Positions 8,448 to 17,000 of a stretch of 17,552 nucleotides of DNA are shown here, one piece after another. The notes under the pieces were generated by a model, which made no database searches, had not been told where the DNA came from, and worked only from the letters and a program-made list of their open reading frames with translations. The number at the start of each line of letters is the position of its first letter. Position 1 is the first letter of the stretch. The position numbers were made by a program, and so were the translations under genes. This DNA comes from Chloroflexota bacterium (GTDB taxonomy: Bacteria > Chloroflexota > Limnocylindria > Limnocylindrales > CSP1-4): positions 1,097 to 18,648 of the forward strand of contig VBFZ01000132.1 in assembly GCA_005880805.1 (NCBI GenBank). Reading direction: 5' to 3'.

Positions 8448-9980
8448 CTAGGTGTCGGCGTCCTGCTTTTCGGTGCGGGCGAGCTTCTTCCGGTTCTCCT
8501 CGCGAGTCTGCATGATCTTGCTGCCGGCCTTCATGCCGTCGACCTCCGGGCCCGGCACTGACTGCCGGCGCGGGCCGCCCTGCTTGCGCCCGGCATCCCT
8601 GGCCTCGTAGCGGGCCGCCATCCGTGCCGCGATGGTCGACTCGTAGCCCTGCTCGACGGGCCGGTAGTAGCGACGCTCGCCAAGCTCCTCGGGCAGGTAG
8701 CGCTGGTCGATGTCCGCCCCCTCGTAATCGTGCGGATAGCGGTAGCCCTTGCCGATGCCGAAGTCCCTCCGCTCGCGATAGGTGGCACTGCGGAGATGGA
8801 TCGGGACCGGCAGCGCGCCGCGGTTCTCGACGTCGGCCACAGCGGCCCAGTACGCCGCGCCGGAGCGATTCGACTTGGGCGCGGTCGCGATGTAGGTGGC
8901 GGCTTGTGCAAGCGCGTACTGCGCTTCGGGCAGGCCGACCCAGTCGAGCGCCTGCGCAGCTCCTACGGCGACCGAGAGTGCCCTTGGATCGGCGTTGCCT
9001 ACGTCCTCCGACGCCGAGATGATCAGCCGCCGGGCGATGAAGCGGGGGTCCTCGCCGGCCGCGATCATGGTCGCGAGCCAGTAGAGGGCCGCGTCGGGGT
9101 CGTTCCCGCGCAGGCTCTTGATGAAGGCCGACACCGTGTCGTAGTGGCCGTCGCCTGCGCGGTCGTAGGCAAGGACGCGCTGTTGCGCCGCCGCCTCGAC
9201 GTCCGAGAGCCGCGGCGCGACCCGACCCTGGTCGCCCCGGGCGCCCTCCGACTCCGCGAGCGCGACCGCACCTTCCAGGATGTTGAGCGCCTGACGCGCG
9301 TCGCCGCCCGCGATGTCGACCAGGTGCTCGAAGGCGTCGTCGGCCAGCCCCACCCCGCCCTCGGGCCCGAGCTCGCCCGCCAGGCCCCGCTCGGGATCGG
9401 CCAGAGCGCGGCGGACGACGGTGGAGACCTGCTCATCGGTGAGCGGCTCCAGCCGCCAGACGCGGAGTCGCGACAACAGAGCGGAGTTGACCTCGAAGTA
9501 GGGGTTCTCGGTCGTGGCGCCGATTAGCGTGACCGTGCCGTCCTCGACCTGGGGGAGAAGGGCGTCCTGCTGGGCCTTGTTGAAGCGGTGGATCTCGTCG
9601 ATGAAGAGGACCGTTCGCGACCCGTCCAGCGCGAGCTGCTCCTGGGCGCCGGCAATGATCGCGCGGACGTCGGCGACCCCGCTCATCACCGCGGACAGTG
9701 TCCCGAACTTCGTGCCCACGGCGTCTGCGAGGAGTCGCGCGAGACTCGTCTTGCCGGTCCCTGGCGGACCCCACAGCAGGAGCGATCCGAGATGGCCCCG
9801 GGCGACTGAACGCCGCAGCGGCCCCTGCTCACCGACGAGGTGCTCCTGCCCGACGAACTCCTCCAGAGTTCGCGGACGCATTCGCGCTGCGAGTGGCTGG
9901 TGCGACGGGGGAGGCCGGAAGAGCTGCTCGGGGCGAGCGCCTCCGCCACGCGAAGCGGATGAGGATCGCCGGCCGCCCAT
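8448..9980 (-). CDS. rarA: Replication-associated recombination ATPase RarA (MgsA/WRNIP1 family)
   Basis: AAA+ clamp-loader-like ATPase that acts at stalled or damaged replication forks. Of 510 residues, the conserved part shows Walker A GPPGTGKT (71-78), Walker B FIDEIHRF (126-133), sensor 1 ATTENP (155-160) and sensor 2 GDARQALN (226-233). The RarA-specific tetramerisation and C-terminal region follows, including IISASEDVGNADP, the SNRS and PVPIHLR elements and the GKGYRYPHDYEG block. About 60 residues beyond the usual end form a highly charged, Lys/Arg/Glu-rich tail (about 450-510), longer than in typical 430-450 residue members. The first ~30 residues are Ser/Gly/Pro-rich. ATG 9980 has no Shine-Dalgarno, but a TACCAT box ends 6 nt before it, so the message may be leaderless. 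Family assignment is firm. Confidence 0.96.
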   Translation of the reverse strand: MGGRRSSSASRGGGARPEQLFRPPPSHQPLAARMRPRTLEEFVGQEHLVGEQGPLRRSVARGHLGSLLLWGPPGTGKTSLARLLADAVGTKFGTLSAVMSGVADVRAIIAGAQEQLALDGSRTVLFIDEIHRFNKAQQDALLPQVEDGTVTLIGATTENPYFEVNSALLSRLRVWRLEPLTDEQVSTVVRRALADPERGLAGELGPEGGVGLADDAFEHLVDIAGGDARQALNILEGAVALAESEGARGDQGRVAPRLSDVEAAAQQRVLAYDRAGDGHYDTVSAFIKSLRGNDPDAALYWLATMIAAGEDPRFIARRLIISASEDVGNADPRALSVAVGAAQALDWVGLPEAQYALAQAATYIATAPKSNRSGAAYWAAVADVENRGALPVPIHLRSATYRERRDFGIGKGYRYPHDYEGADIDQRYLPEELGERRYYRPVEQGYESTIAARMAARYEARDAGRKQGGPRRQSVPGPEVDGMKAGSKIMQTREENRKKLARTEKQDADT

Positions 9981-9985
9981 GTCGC

Positions 9986-9997
9986 GATGGTACCCGG
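9986..9997 (-). promoter_or_regulatory. Candidate leaderless promoter of rarA
   Basis: On the minus strand CCGGGTACCATC is identical to the element at 8239-8250. TACCAT (9992 down to 9987) as a -10 box would place the transcription start at or next to the A of ATG 9980. That agrees with the missing Shine-Dalgarno. The -35 region is not recognisable. Confidence 0.35.
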
Positions 9998-10037
9998 CGT
10001 TCGCGGCCGGAAGCTCGTCCGGCTGGTCGGCGAGGTC

Positions 10038-10823
10038 TCAGCCCGTGCGACGCGGGACCTGTGGCTCGGCAGTTCCGCCGCGGCCGAACGGGAACCTTCG
10101 GCCCGGCCGTCGGAGCGCGAGAAGACCACTGCGACCCGGAGGTCGCAGCCCCATCTCGCCGATCATCCGTCGCGCCACCGGCAGCCAGAACGCGGCACCC
10201 AGCAGCTGCACGGCGATGAACAGCACCACGACGATGCTCGGGATGCCGCCCAGGATCGACGGGACGGTGATCCCGGGGAAGCCCGTCTCAGCAGGAGGGC
10301 CGGGCGGAGCCGAGGCAATCGGTCCCGGCAGGCCGGGCGGCGCGGACGGCGACTCCCGGGTCGAGCCCGAAGCCAACGGGGAGGTCGCAGCGGACGGCGG
10401 TGGGCTCGCCGAGTCAGCTGTCGGTCGGGTGGTCGGGACGGCGGACGGCGGTGGCGTGGGTCGTGGGCTTTCGGACGGCGCGATCGAAGGGGCTGTGGAC
10501 GGCGGCCTGGTCGGGACGATGGAGGGGGCGAAGGACCCGATCGAAGGCGCGATGGACGTCGTCGGTAGCCCCGAAGCGGACGGAAGGAGCGACGCCGGCG
10601 GCAGCGATATTGAAGGCGGCAGCGAAAGTAGCGGCTTGATCGATAACTGGGCCGGTCCGGCAAGCTGTCCCGGCAAGGGGGCGAGGGCCAGCGCGGGTGT
10701 CGCTCGGCCGGCCAGTAGCGCGCCTCCGAGGCCGAGCGTTGCGGCCAGGACGGCGATCGTTGCCCGCCTCGTCCTTGCGGGGAAGGAGCTTCTCGATCGA
10801 TCCTCCGCCTTCAGCGGGCGCAC
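10038..10823 (-). CDS. Hypothetical Pro/Ser-rich protein with signal sequence and C-terminal membrane anchor
   Basis: 261 residues from GTG 10823; no family recognised. Basic residues (RTRR, 17-20) precede a hydrophobic stretch (about 21-38) ending in ATPALALA, which looks like a signal peptide with cleavage near 46-48. Residues 60-190 are a disordered-looking linker of Pro, Ser, Thr and Ala with degenerate PSI/PPS units. A membrane segment (about 195-216) is followed by an Arg-rich cytoplasmic tail of about 45 residues. This is the plan of a wall-spanning stalk or anchor; no LPXTG or catalytic motif is present. The GTG start follows the stop of the GGDEF/HD-GYP gene by 1 nt (TGA-C-GTG), implying translational coupling. 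The open frame further upstream (to 10913) lies inside that gene and is rejected. rarA starts 57 nt downstream. Confidence 0.7.
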   Translation of the reverse strand: MRPLKAEDRSRSSFPARTRRATIAVLAATLGLGGALLAGRATPALALAPLPGQLAGPAQLSIKPLLSLPPSISLPPASLLPSASGLPTTSIAPSIGSFAPSIVPTRPPSTAPSIAPSESPRPTPPPSAVPTTRPTADSASPPPSAATSPLASGSTRESPSAPPGLPGPIASAPPGPPAETGFPGITVPSILGGIPSIVVVLFIAVQLLGAAFWLPVARRMIGEMGLRPPGRSGLLALRRPGRRFPFGRGGTAEPQVPRRTG

Positions 10824-10824
10824 G

Positions 10825-12681
10825 TCAGGCGACGTTCGCCTGCGGCGTCCAGAGCCAAACCGCCCGTCGGGTTTCGCCCGGCAGTGGCGCGTCGTCTGCC
10901 GTCTCGATGCCAAGGACGAATGCCTGCACGAGCTCCTCGTCCAGCTGGGAGCCGGCGGCGTCCTCCAGGCGATCGAGCGCTTCGCGCACGGACAGGGCCT
11001 TGCGGTACGGACGTGACGTGGTCATTGCCGAAAACGCGTCCGCGACCGACAGGATCCGCGCGATCAGCGGGATCTCCTCGCCTGCGAGACCGTCCAGGTA
11101 GCCCTGCCCATCCCAGCGTTCGTGGTGGTGCCGGATGCCCGCCCGAACCTGCTCGAGGTTCGGCAGGTCGCGCACGATCGCGTCGCCCAGGGCGACGTGC
11201 TGCTTGACGATCGCGTACTCCTCCGCGGACAGCGCCGCCGGTTTGCGCAGGATCTGGTCCGGAATGCCGATCTTCCCGACGTCGTGCAGGAGGCCGGCGA
11301 TCCGAAGCGTCCGAAGGAGCTCCCCTTCGAACTTCATACGTTCGGCCAGGAACAGCGCGTAACGCGCGACATCCTCGGAGTGGCGCTTCGTGTAGCGGTC
11401 CTTGGTGTCGACCGCGACGACCAGGCCGGACAGGACGTCGAAGCTGCTGCGCTCTGCGCTGCGCATCTCATCGTTCGGTGCGTCCGCCAGCTGGACGCCG
11501 TCTCCGCCGCTCGTCTTCGCCTCGCCGAGCGCGACGGTGGCCACCGAGAGCAGCTCCGTCGCGGCGTCGCCATGGAGGTTCGAGAAACACAGGCCCGCGC
11601 TGACCGTGACGGGCAGCCGCTCGGACGCTCCGAACTGCAGGCTGAGGTCGGTCAGTCGGGTGCGCATGCGCTCGATCGCGGCCTCGAGGTCGTGAGAGCA
11701 CTCCGGCGGGGCCACCACCAGGAACTCGTCGGGTCCGTACCGGCCCAGAACGGACTGTTCGGACAGCTCGGCGCGCAGGATGCGGGCGACTTCCTGGAGC
11801 GCCCGATCGCCCGCGCCGTGGCCGTGGGTGTCGTTCAGGAGACGGAAGTTATCGATGTCCACGAGCGCGACGCCGACCGAGCCGACCGCCTTCGCGTCGG
11901 TCCGCCTGGTCTCGAGCTCGGTCGCCAGCTCGGTCACGACCGCGCCGTGGTTCAGCAGGCCGGTCAAGGCATCGCGCCGCGTGGCCTCGACGAGCTCGGC
12001 GGTCTGCCTGTTCAGGCGCCGCTGAGCGGCACGGAAGATGAGGTACAGCAGGATCGACAGCAGGGTCGCTGCACTCACCGTCACGATGATCGTGTCGCGC
12101 CGTGCCGAGTCGACGCTCGCCAGCACGGGGGTTGCGTCCCGGTAGACCTCGAACACGGCCATGACGTCACTGCCGATCACGACCGGCAGGTATTCCTCCA
12201 GGACGGTCGGCACCCCGAGTGAGTCCGCGTCACGCTCTTCGCCGCTGTCGCCCTGGGTGACGTCGGCGAACGGTTTGCCGTCGAACGCCTGCTCGAGGTC
12301 TTCCTCGAACCCGAAGTTCTGTCCGACAAGCTCCGGCACGTCGCTGTAGCGGATCGTTCCATCCCGGCCGTAGACCTTGACTCGGAGCGTTCCGGCTCCC
12401 GGGTCGATCAGGCCCTTCAGGCGCGCCTGGATCTCGTCGCGGCGCGCGGGATCGACACCCTCAACGGCTATGTCGGAGGGTCGCAGCTCCTTGGCGACGA
12501 AGGCGCGCACGAGCGAGCTGTCCGCGGCCACGCTCGAGGCAAGCGCCGTGTTCGTGACGTGGTCGGAGACGAGCGCGGTCAGCGCAAAGGTGGTCAGCAG
12601 CACGAGCGACAGGCTTGCCGCAAACACCAGCAACAAGAGCGAGGAGCGTCCCCGAGGACGCGGCACCGAAGGAACCGACAT
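10825..12681 (-). CDS. Membrane GGDEF plus HD-GYP cyclic-di-GMP signalling protein
   Basis: 618 residues. Membrane segments at about 14-38 and 197-217 enclose an extracytoplasmic sensor (40-195) resembling a Cache-type domain (KVYGRDGTIRYSD, then GVPTVLEEYLPV). A GGDEF domain (about 233-395) carries DALTGLLNH and DIDNFRLLND, with the active-site signature RYGPDEF at 314-320, so the second Gly is Pro. No RxxD inhibitory site is seen before it. The HD-GYP domain (about 410-595) has LLHDVGKIG with His466/Asp467, HHHERWDGQGYLDGL with His518-520, and RPYR. Its GYP triad reads GYL (527-529). HD-GYP domains hydrolyse c-di-GMP; GGDEF domains make it or bind GTP. Metal-binding residues look intact, so phosphodiesterase activity is likely; cyclase activity is uncertain. 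The ATG at 12681 has GGGAG very close by. Confidence 0.94.
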   Translation of the reverse strand: MSVPSVPRPRGRSSLLLLVFAASLSLVLLTTFALTALVSDHVTNTALASSVAADSSLVRAFVAKELRPSDIAVEGVDPARRDEIQARLKGLIDPGAGTLRVKVYGRDGTIRYSDVPELVGQNFGFEEDLEQAFDGKPFADVTQGDSGEERDADSLGVPTVLEEYLPVVIGSDVMAVFEVYRDATPVLASVDSARRDTIIVTVSAATLLSILLYLIFRAAQRRLNRQTAELVEATRRDALTGLLNHGAVVTELATELETRRTDAKAVGSVGVALVDIDNFRLLNDTHGHGAGDRALQEVARILRAELSEQSVLGRYGPDEFLVVAPPECSHDLEAAIERMRTRLTDLSLQFGASERLPVTVSAGLCFSNLHGDAATELLSVATVALGEAKTSGGDGVQLADAPNDEMRSAERSSFDVLSGLVVAVDTKDRYTKRHSEDVARYALFLAERMKFEGELLRTLRIAGLLHDVGKIGIPDQILRKPAALSAEEYAIVKQHVALGDAIVRDLPNLEQVRAGIRHHHERWDGQGYLDGLAGEEIPLIARILSVADAFSAMTTSRPYRKALSVREALDRLEDAAGSQLDEELVQAFVLGIETADDAPLPGETRRAVWLWTPQANVA

Positions 12682-12800
12682 GCTCCCGCCTGGCTAGAAC
12701 GTCAACGCACTCGAGGCCGGGAACGTAGGCATCGCCGCACGGCGTGTCGATAGGACATTCGGCGAGCAGCCGAGGGGACTCCCGATCGTGGGTCGGCGGG
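12682..12800. other. Short intergenic gap, weak hairpin
   Basis: 119 nt between two minus-strand genes. A perfect but short inverted repeat TCGGC-GAGCA-GCCGA lies at 12759-12773 with no T-tract, so it is at best a weak terminator for the small gene upstream. No promoter can be named with confidence. Confidence 0.3.
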
Positions 12801-13205
12801 TCAGACCTTGATGACGCCGAAGACGTCGATCAGCAGGAAGAGCACGAACAGGACGAGGAGCAGGCCCCCGCCGACCCGCACGATTCGGCGAACGTCACGA
12901 ACGACGTACGTGTACTCCTCGCTCGCCCGGGCCGCGAGCAGGCTCCCGGCTCGAGGCCGACTCAAGCCCCCGCTTTCGAACGCTTCCGACCTCGCACGGG
13001 CGCGGTCGCGGCTTCTTGCGCGCTCGGACTCGGCGGCTCGCTCCTCGGCGACGATTTGCGCCTCGAGCTCCGCCGCCCGGGCTTCTTCCGTCGTGCTGAG
13101 CGCGGTGGCGGGACGGGCGACGCCGGTCGCCGTGGCCGGCCTGGCTGGCCGCGATTTCGGCGGGCGATGTCCCGGTCGTCGCGAGCCGCGCGAGCGCTTG
13201 GCCAT
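12801..13205 (-). CDS. Small hypothetical protein with C-terminal membrane anchor
   Basis: 134 residues from ATG 13205; no family recognised. The N-terminal 30 residues are Arg/Lys/Pro-rich. A charged Ala/Glu/Arg region (about 38-75) looks helical and possibly coiled-coil. A single membrane segment (about 111-130) ends four residues before the C-terminus, giving a tail-anchored topology with the bulk of the protein in the cytoplasm. A GGAGG occurs 13 nt upstream of the ATG, a long spacing. The open frame extends to 13607, but the extra sequence crosses into the divergent DUF4446 gene and is rejected. The downstream neighbour is the GGDEF/HD-GYP protein. The composition is biased enough that a spurious call cannot be ruled out, but the clean membrane segment supports a real gene. 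Confidence 0.6.
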   Translation of the reverse strand: MAKRSRGSRRPGHRPPKSRPARPATATGVARPATALSTTEEARAAELEAQIVAEERAAESERARSRDRARARSEAFESGGLSRPRAGSLLAARASEEYTYVVRDVRRIVRVGGGLLLVLFVLFLLIDVFGVIKV

Positions 13206-13338
13206 GTCCGGGCGAATACCTCCGGCGGGAACGATCGACGGTTGGTGCCGCGATCGGTGGATGACGCTGTGACCAATTCGATGGGGCCGTGACCGGCGGA
13301 CAACCGCAGGAGGATAGCATTCGGCCTCGGCCCGGCAT

Positions 13339-13956
13339 GTGGCCGGAAAGGACCGCCTGCTAGACTCCCGACGCCGCCCGCGGCCCCCCAGCGGAGGAAG
13401 CCCGATCGACCTCAACGCCCTCGTCCTGGCCAACGTCGGGATCGTTGTCGTGGGCCTTTCGGTCATCCTGCTGGTCACGATCCTGGCGTTGCTGTGGACC
13501 GCCCGACGCGCCCGGCGTCTCGACCGGCGACTGGCGTCACTGACCCGCGGATCCGACGGTGCGTCACTCGAGGGAGTGCTCCAGAACCATCTCGACAAGC
13601 TGTTCAAGGTGTCGCGGGAGCTCGACGAGCTTTCTGCGCGGGGGGCTGTCCTCGAGGCGAACGGCCGGAGGGCCCTGCAGCGGGTCGGGCTGGTGCGCTA
13701 CAACCCGTTCGAGGACACCGGCGGGAACCAGAGCTTTGCGCTGGCGCTGCTCGATGCCGAGGACGACGGCCTCGTCATCAGCAGCCTGCACGCCCGCTCG
13801 GGCACGCGCGTGTACGCGAAAGCCGTCTTCAGCGGCCGTTCGGACGGCGCCCTGTCGGCCGAAGAGGCCGAGGCGCTGCGCCTGGCGCGCTCCGCTACCC
13901 GCGGCAAGCCGGTGACCGCGGAGCGAGGGGATCCCCAGCGGGTCGCCAGCAGATAG
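13339..13956 (+). CDS. DUF4446 family membrane protein
   Basis: 205 residues from GTG 13339, or 183 from ATC 13405. After Asp-Leu-Asn a single membrane helix (LVLANVGIVVVGLSVILL and onward) is followed by basic residues, a helical region (LEGVLQNHLDKLFKVSREL) and the DUF4446 core: GLVRYNPFEDTGGNQSFALA, LLDAEDDGLVISSLHAR and TRVYAKAV. The core is typical of DUF4446, a conserved single-pass protein of unknown function found in Firmicutes and Chloroflexota, sometimes near parB or chromosome genes. The GTG is the only canonical start upstream of the helix. Yet a -10-like TAGACT and a perfect Shine-Dalgarno both lie inside that 22-codon extension, which is Arg/Pro-rich and unlike the family. The true start is probably near 13405. 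The helicase follows about 100 nt later. Confidence 0.85.
   Translation: MAGKDRLLDSRRRPRPPSGGSPIDLNALVLANVGIVVVGLSVILLVTILALLWTARRARRLDRRLASLTRGSDGASLEGVLQNHLDKLFKVSRELDELSARGAVLEANGRRALQRVGLVRYNPFEDTGGNQSFALALLDAEDDGLVISSLHARSGTRVYAKAVFSGRSDGALSAEEAEALRLARSATRGKPVTAERGDPQRVASR
13361..13397 (+). promoter_or_regulatory. Candidate -10 box and ribosome-binding site for DUF4446 gene
   Basis: TAGACT at 13361-13366 fits TANNNT. GGAGG at 13393-13397 lies 7 nt before ATC 13405, the same spacing as GGAGG to TTG for the transglutaminase at 2057. Transcription from this box would begin near 13373, downstream of the canonical GTG at 13339. No matching -35 box is evident. Confidence 0.4.
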
Positions 13957-14059
13957 GGGAGCGCCAGGGCGGCGTCGTGACATCCGAGCTGGCATCGCGG
14001 TGGTCCATGCTGCGCCCCTTGGACCCCCATGGCCGCCTATGCCCCCCGAGCGCCGGCGG

Positions 14060-17000
14060 ATGAACGACCGCCGGCGCGAACCTTCGCCGCTGGAGCAGAT
14101 CCCGGTCTGGCCCGAAGCCTGGAGCCGGCCGAGTGACCAGGCGGGCGATGACCCCGCGGGCAACGGGCTCGATGCCTTGCTGGATGGTCTCAACGCGGAC
14201 CAGCTTCGTGCGGTGACGCACGGCAACGGGCCACTCCTGGTGGTTGCCGGTGCCGGAACCGGCAAGACCCAGGTCATCACGCGGCGCATCGCATGGCTGA
14301 TCGCGACCCGCCGAGCCCGGCCGAGCGAGATCCTCGCGCTGACGTTCACCGACAAGGCTGCCGCCGAGATGCAGGTGCGCGTCGACCAGCTGGTGCCCTA
14401 CGGCTACACCGACACGGCGATCTCGACGTTCCACGCGTTCGGCGATCGTGTGCTGCGCGAGTTCGCGCTGGAGCTCGGGTTGCCGATCGATGTCCGCGTG
14501 CTCTCGCGCCCTGAGACGGTGATCTTCCTGCGCGAGCACCTGTTCGACTTCGAGCTTGACGAGTACCGCCCGCTCGGCGACCCGACGCGGTTCCTGGGGG
14601 CCCTCGCGTCGCTCTTCTCGCGGTGCAAGGACGAGGACATCGATCCCGCCGACTACGCGGCGTACGCGGAGAACCTGCGGGCCGAGGCCGAGCGAGTTGC
14701 GGCCGGCGTGGCAGCCGACGCTGATCGCGCGACCGACTCTGACCGGACGGCCGCCGACGCCCTCGCGGAGGAGGCTCGCCGGCAGCTGGAGCTCGCCCAC
14801 GCCTACGGCCGCTACCAGGCGCTGCTGGGGCGATCGGGATTCATCGACTTCGGGGACCAGGTCAGCATCGCTTTGCGGCTTCTGCGCGCCTCGCCGGCCG
14901 CGAGGGAGATCCTTCAGCAGCGCTACCGCTACATCCTCGTCGACGAATTCCAGGACACCAACCGCTCGCAGGCGGAGCTGGTCGCCCTGCTGGCCGAGCG
15001 ACACCGGAACGTCACGGTCGTCGGCGACGACGACCAGGCGATCTACCGGTTCCGGGGCGCCGCCATCAGCAACATCCTCGAGTTCCAGGCGCGGTATCGG
15101 CAGGCGCGTCGGGTCGTGCTCCGGCGCAATTACCGGTCTCACCGCCCGATCCTGGATGCTGCGACCCGGCTGATCCGGTTCAACAACCCCGACCGCCTCG
15201 AGGTGCGCGCCGGGGTGAGCAAGGAGCTGCGCGCCGAGCGGCTCTCGGATGAGCCCGCCGGCGTCAGGCTGGAGGCATTCGCGACGGGGTCGGAGGAGGC
15301 GGACTGGATCGCCGCCGAAATCGGCCGACGGATCGCCGCCGGTGCCCGTGCGCGGGACCACGCGGTGCTCGTTCGTGCGAACGCGGACGCGGACCCGATC
15401 CTGCGGAGCCTGAACCTCGCCGGCGTCCCGTGGCGGTTCTCCGGCAGCACCGGGCTCTACGGTCGGCCGGAAGTTCGGCTGCTTCTCGCGTTCCTGCGTG
15501 CGCTCGCCGATCTCGGCTCGAGCGTCGACGTATACGCGCTCGCCGCCTCCGATGTCTACGGCCTCGGTGGTGAAGACCTCACGGCGATCGTCAACAGCGC
15601 CCGCCGCCGAAACCGATCGATCTGGGAAGTGGCCGAAGAGCTCGGCCGGCAACCGGGACTCCTGCGGCTGAGCCCGACGACGCGTGAGGCGCTTGCGCGC
15701 CTGGTCCAGGATCTCGGGCGGTACGCGACACTCGCGCATGAGAAGCCCGCCGGAGAAGTCCTCTATGCCTTCCTCCGCGGCTCAGGCATGCTCGCGCGCC
15801 TCACCAGCACACCCTCCGCACAATCGGAGGAAGCGCTGTCCAACATCGCGCGCTTCTTCGACATCGTCCGCGGGCAGTCCGTGCTGCTGGCAGACGACCG
15901 GGCCGCCTTCCTGGTGCCCCACCTCGCGACGCTGATCCAAGCCGGCGACGATCCGGCGACGGCCGAGCTTGACCCTGACGCCGACGCTGTCGCCGTGCTC
16001 ACGGTCCACAAGGCGAAGGGCCTGGAGTTCCGGACAGTGTTCCTGTCCGGGCTGGTCAGCGGCAGGTTCCCGGTCAGCTCCCGTCGCGAACCGCTTGCCG
16101 TTCCCGCGGGCCTGATTCGGGAGCCTGCGCCGGAGGGAGACGCATTCCTCCAGGAGGAGCGACGACTGTTCTACGTTGCGATGACCCGGGCGCGCGACGA
16201 GCTGATCCTCAGCCACGCGATGGACTACGGCGGGGCTCGCGTGCGGCGCGTTTCGCCGTTCGTCCTGGAGGCGCTCGACCTGCCGCTCGGCGCGCGAGTG
16301 CCCGGCGCCGGCGCGCAGGCGTCGCATCCGCTGGAGAAGCTGGCGGCGTTCGAGGCCGTCGAGCCCGCGCGGGAGACGGTGTCCAGCGGAGCCCGCGACG
16401 AGCCCCTGTCCCTGAGCTTCTACCAGGTCGACGACTACCTGACGTGCCCGCTCAAATACAAGTACGCCCACGTCCTCCGGGTCCCGCTGGCACCGCACCA
16501 CGCGATCGTCTACGGGGCCGCGCTGCACAGGGCGGTCCAGGAGTTCCACCGGCGCCACGCGCGCGGCGAGGTGATGACCGAGGAGGACCTGTTCGCCGCG
16601 TTCGAGGCGGCCTGGACCAGCGAGGGTTTTCTCACGCGAGAGCACGAAGATGCCCGCCTGGAGGCCGGGCGAGCGGCACTGCGGCGCTTCCGGGCCGAAC
16701 AGCTCGAACCAGGGGCGGTGATTCCAGCGTACGTCGAGCGGGAGTTCAGCTTCAGCCTGGGCGGTGATCGCGTCCGCGGGCGCTGGGACCGGGTCGACAT
16801 CGAACCCGACCGGGAGGTCGATCCGGCCCTCCTGGCCATGGGCGACGCCCGGAGTGACGAGGCGGGCACTGCGGACGTGGGTGCACCCGACGTTATGGCG
16901 CAAACCCTGCCGCTGCTCCCGCGCGAGCGAGTCACGATCACGGACTACAAGTCGAGTGACGTCCGCGACCCAGCCCGCGCCCGGCAGCGGTCGCGAGAGT

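Noticed and set aside
10260..10640. Repeated GACGGCGGTGGG/GATCGAAGG-like units that look like a DNA repeat array
   Set aside because: They are degenerate and follow the codon pattern of the Pro/Ser-rich linker, so they are better explained as coding low complexity than as a CRISPR or regulatory array.
13977..14063. 28-codon frame from GTG 13977 whose TGA overlaps the helicase ATG (ATGA), resembling a leader peptide
   Set aside because: The frame is simply the end of a long shadow frame open from 13494, has no Shine-Dalgarno at useful distance, and codes for no recognisable sequence. The ATGA overlap alone is weak evidence.
13895..15739. 614-codon antisense frame opposite the helicase
   Set aside because: The plus strand encodes every helicase motif here; the antisense product shows no family features and is a codon-bias artefact.
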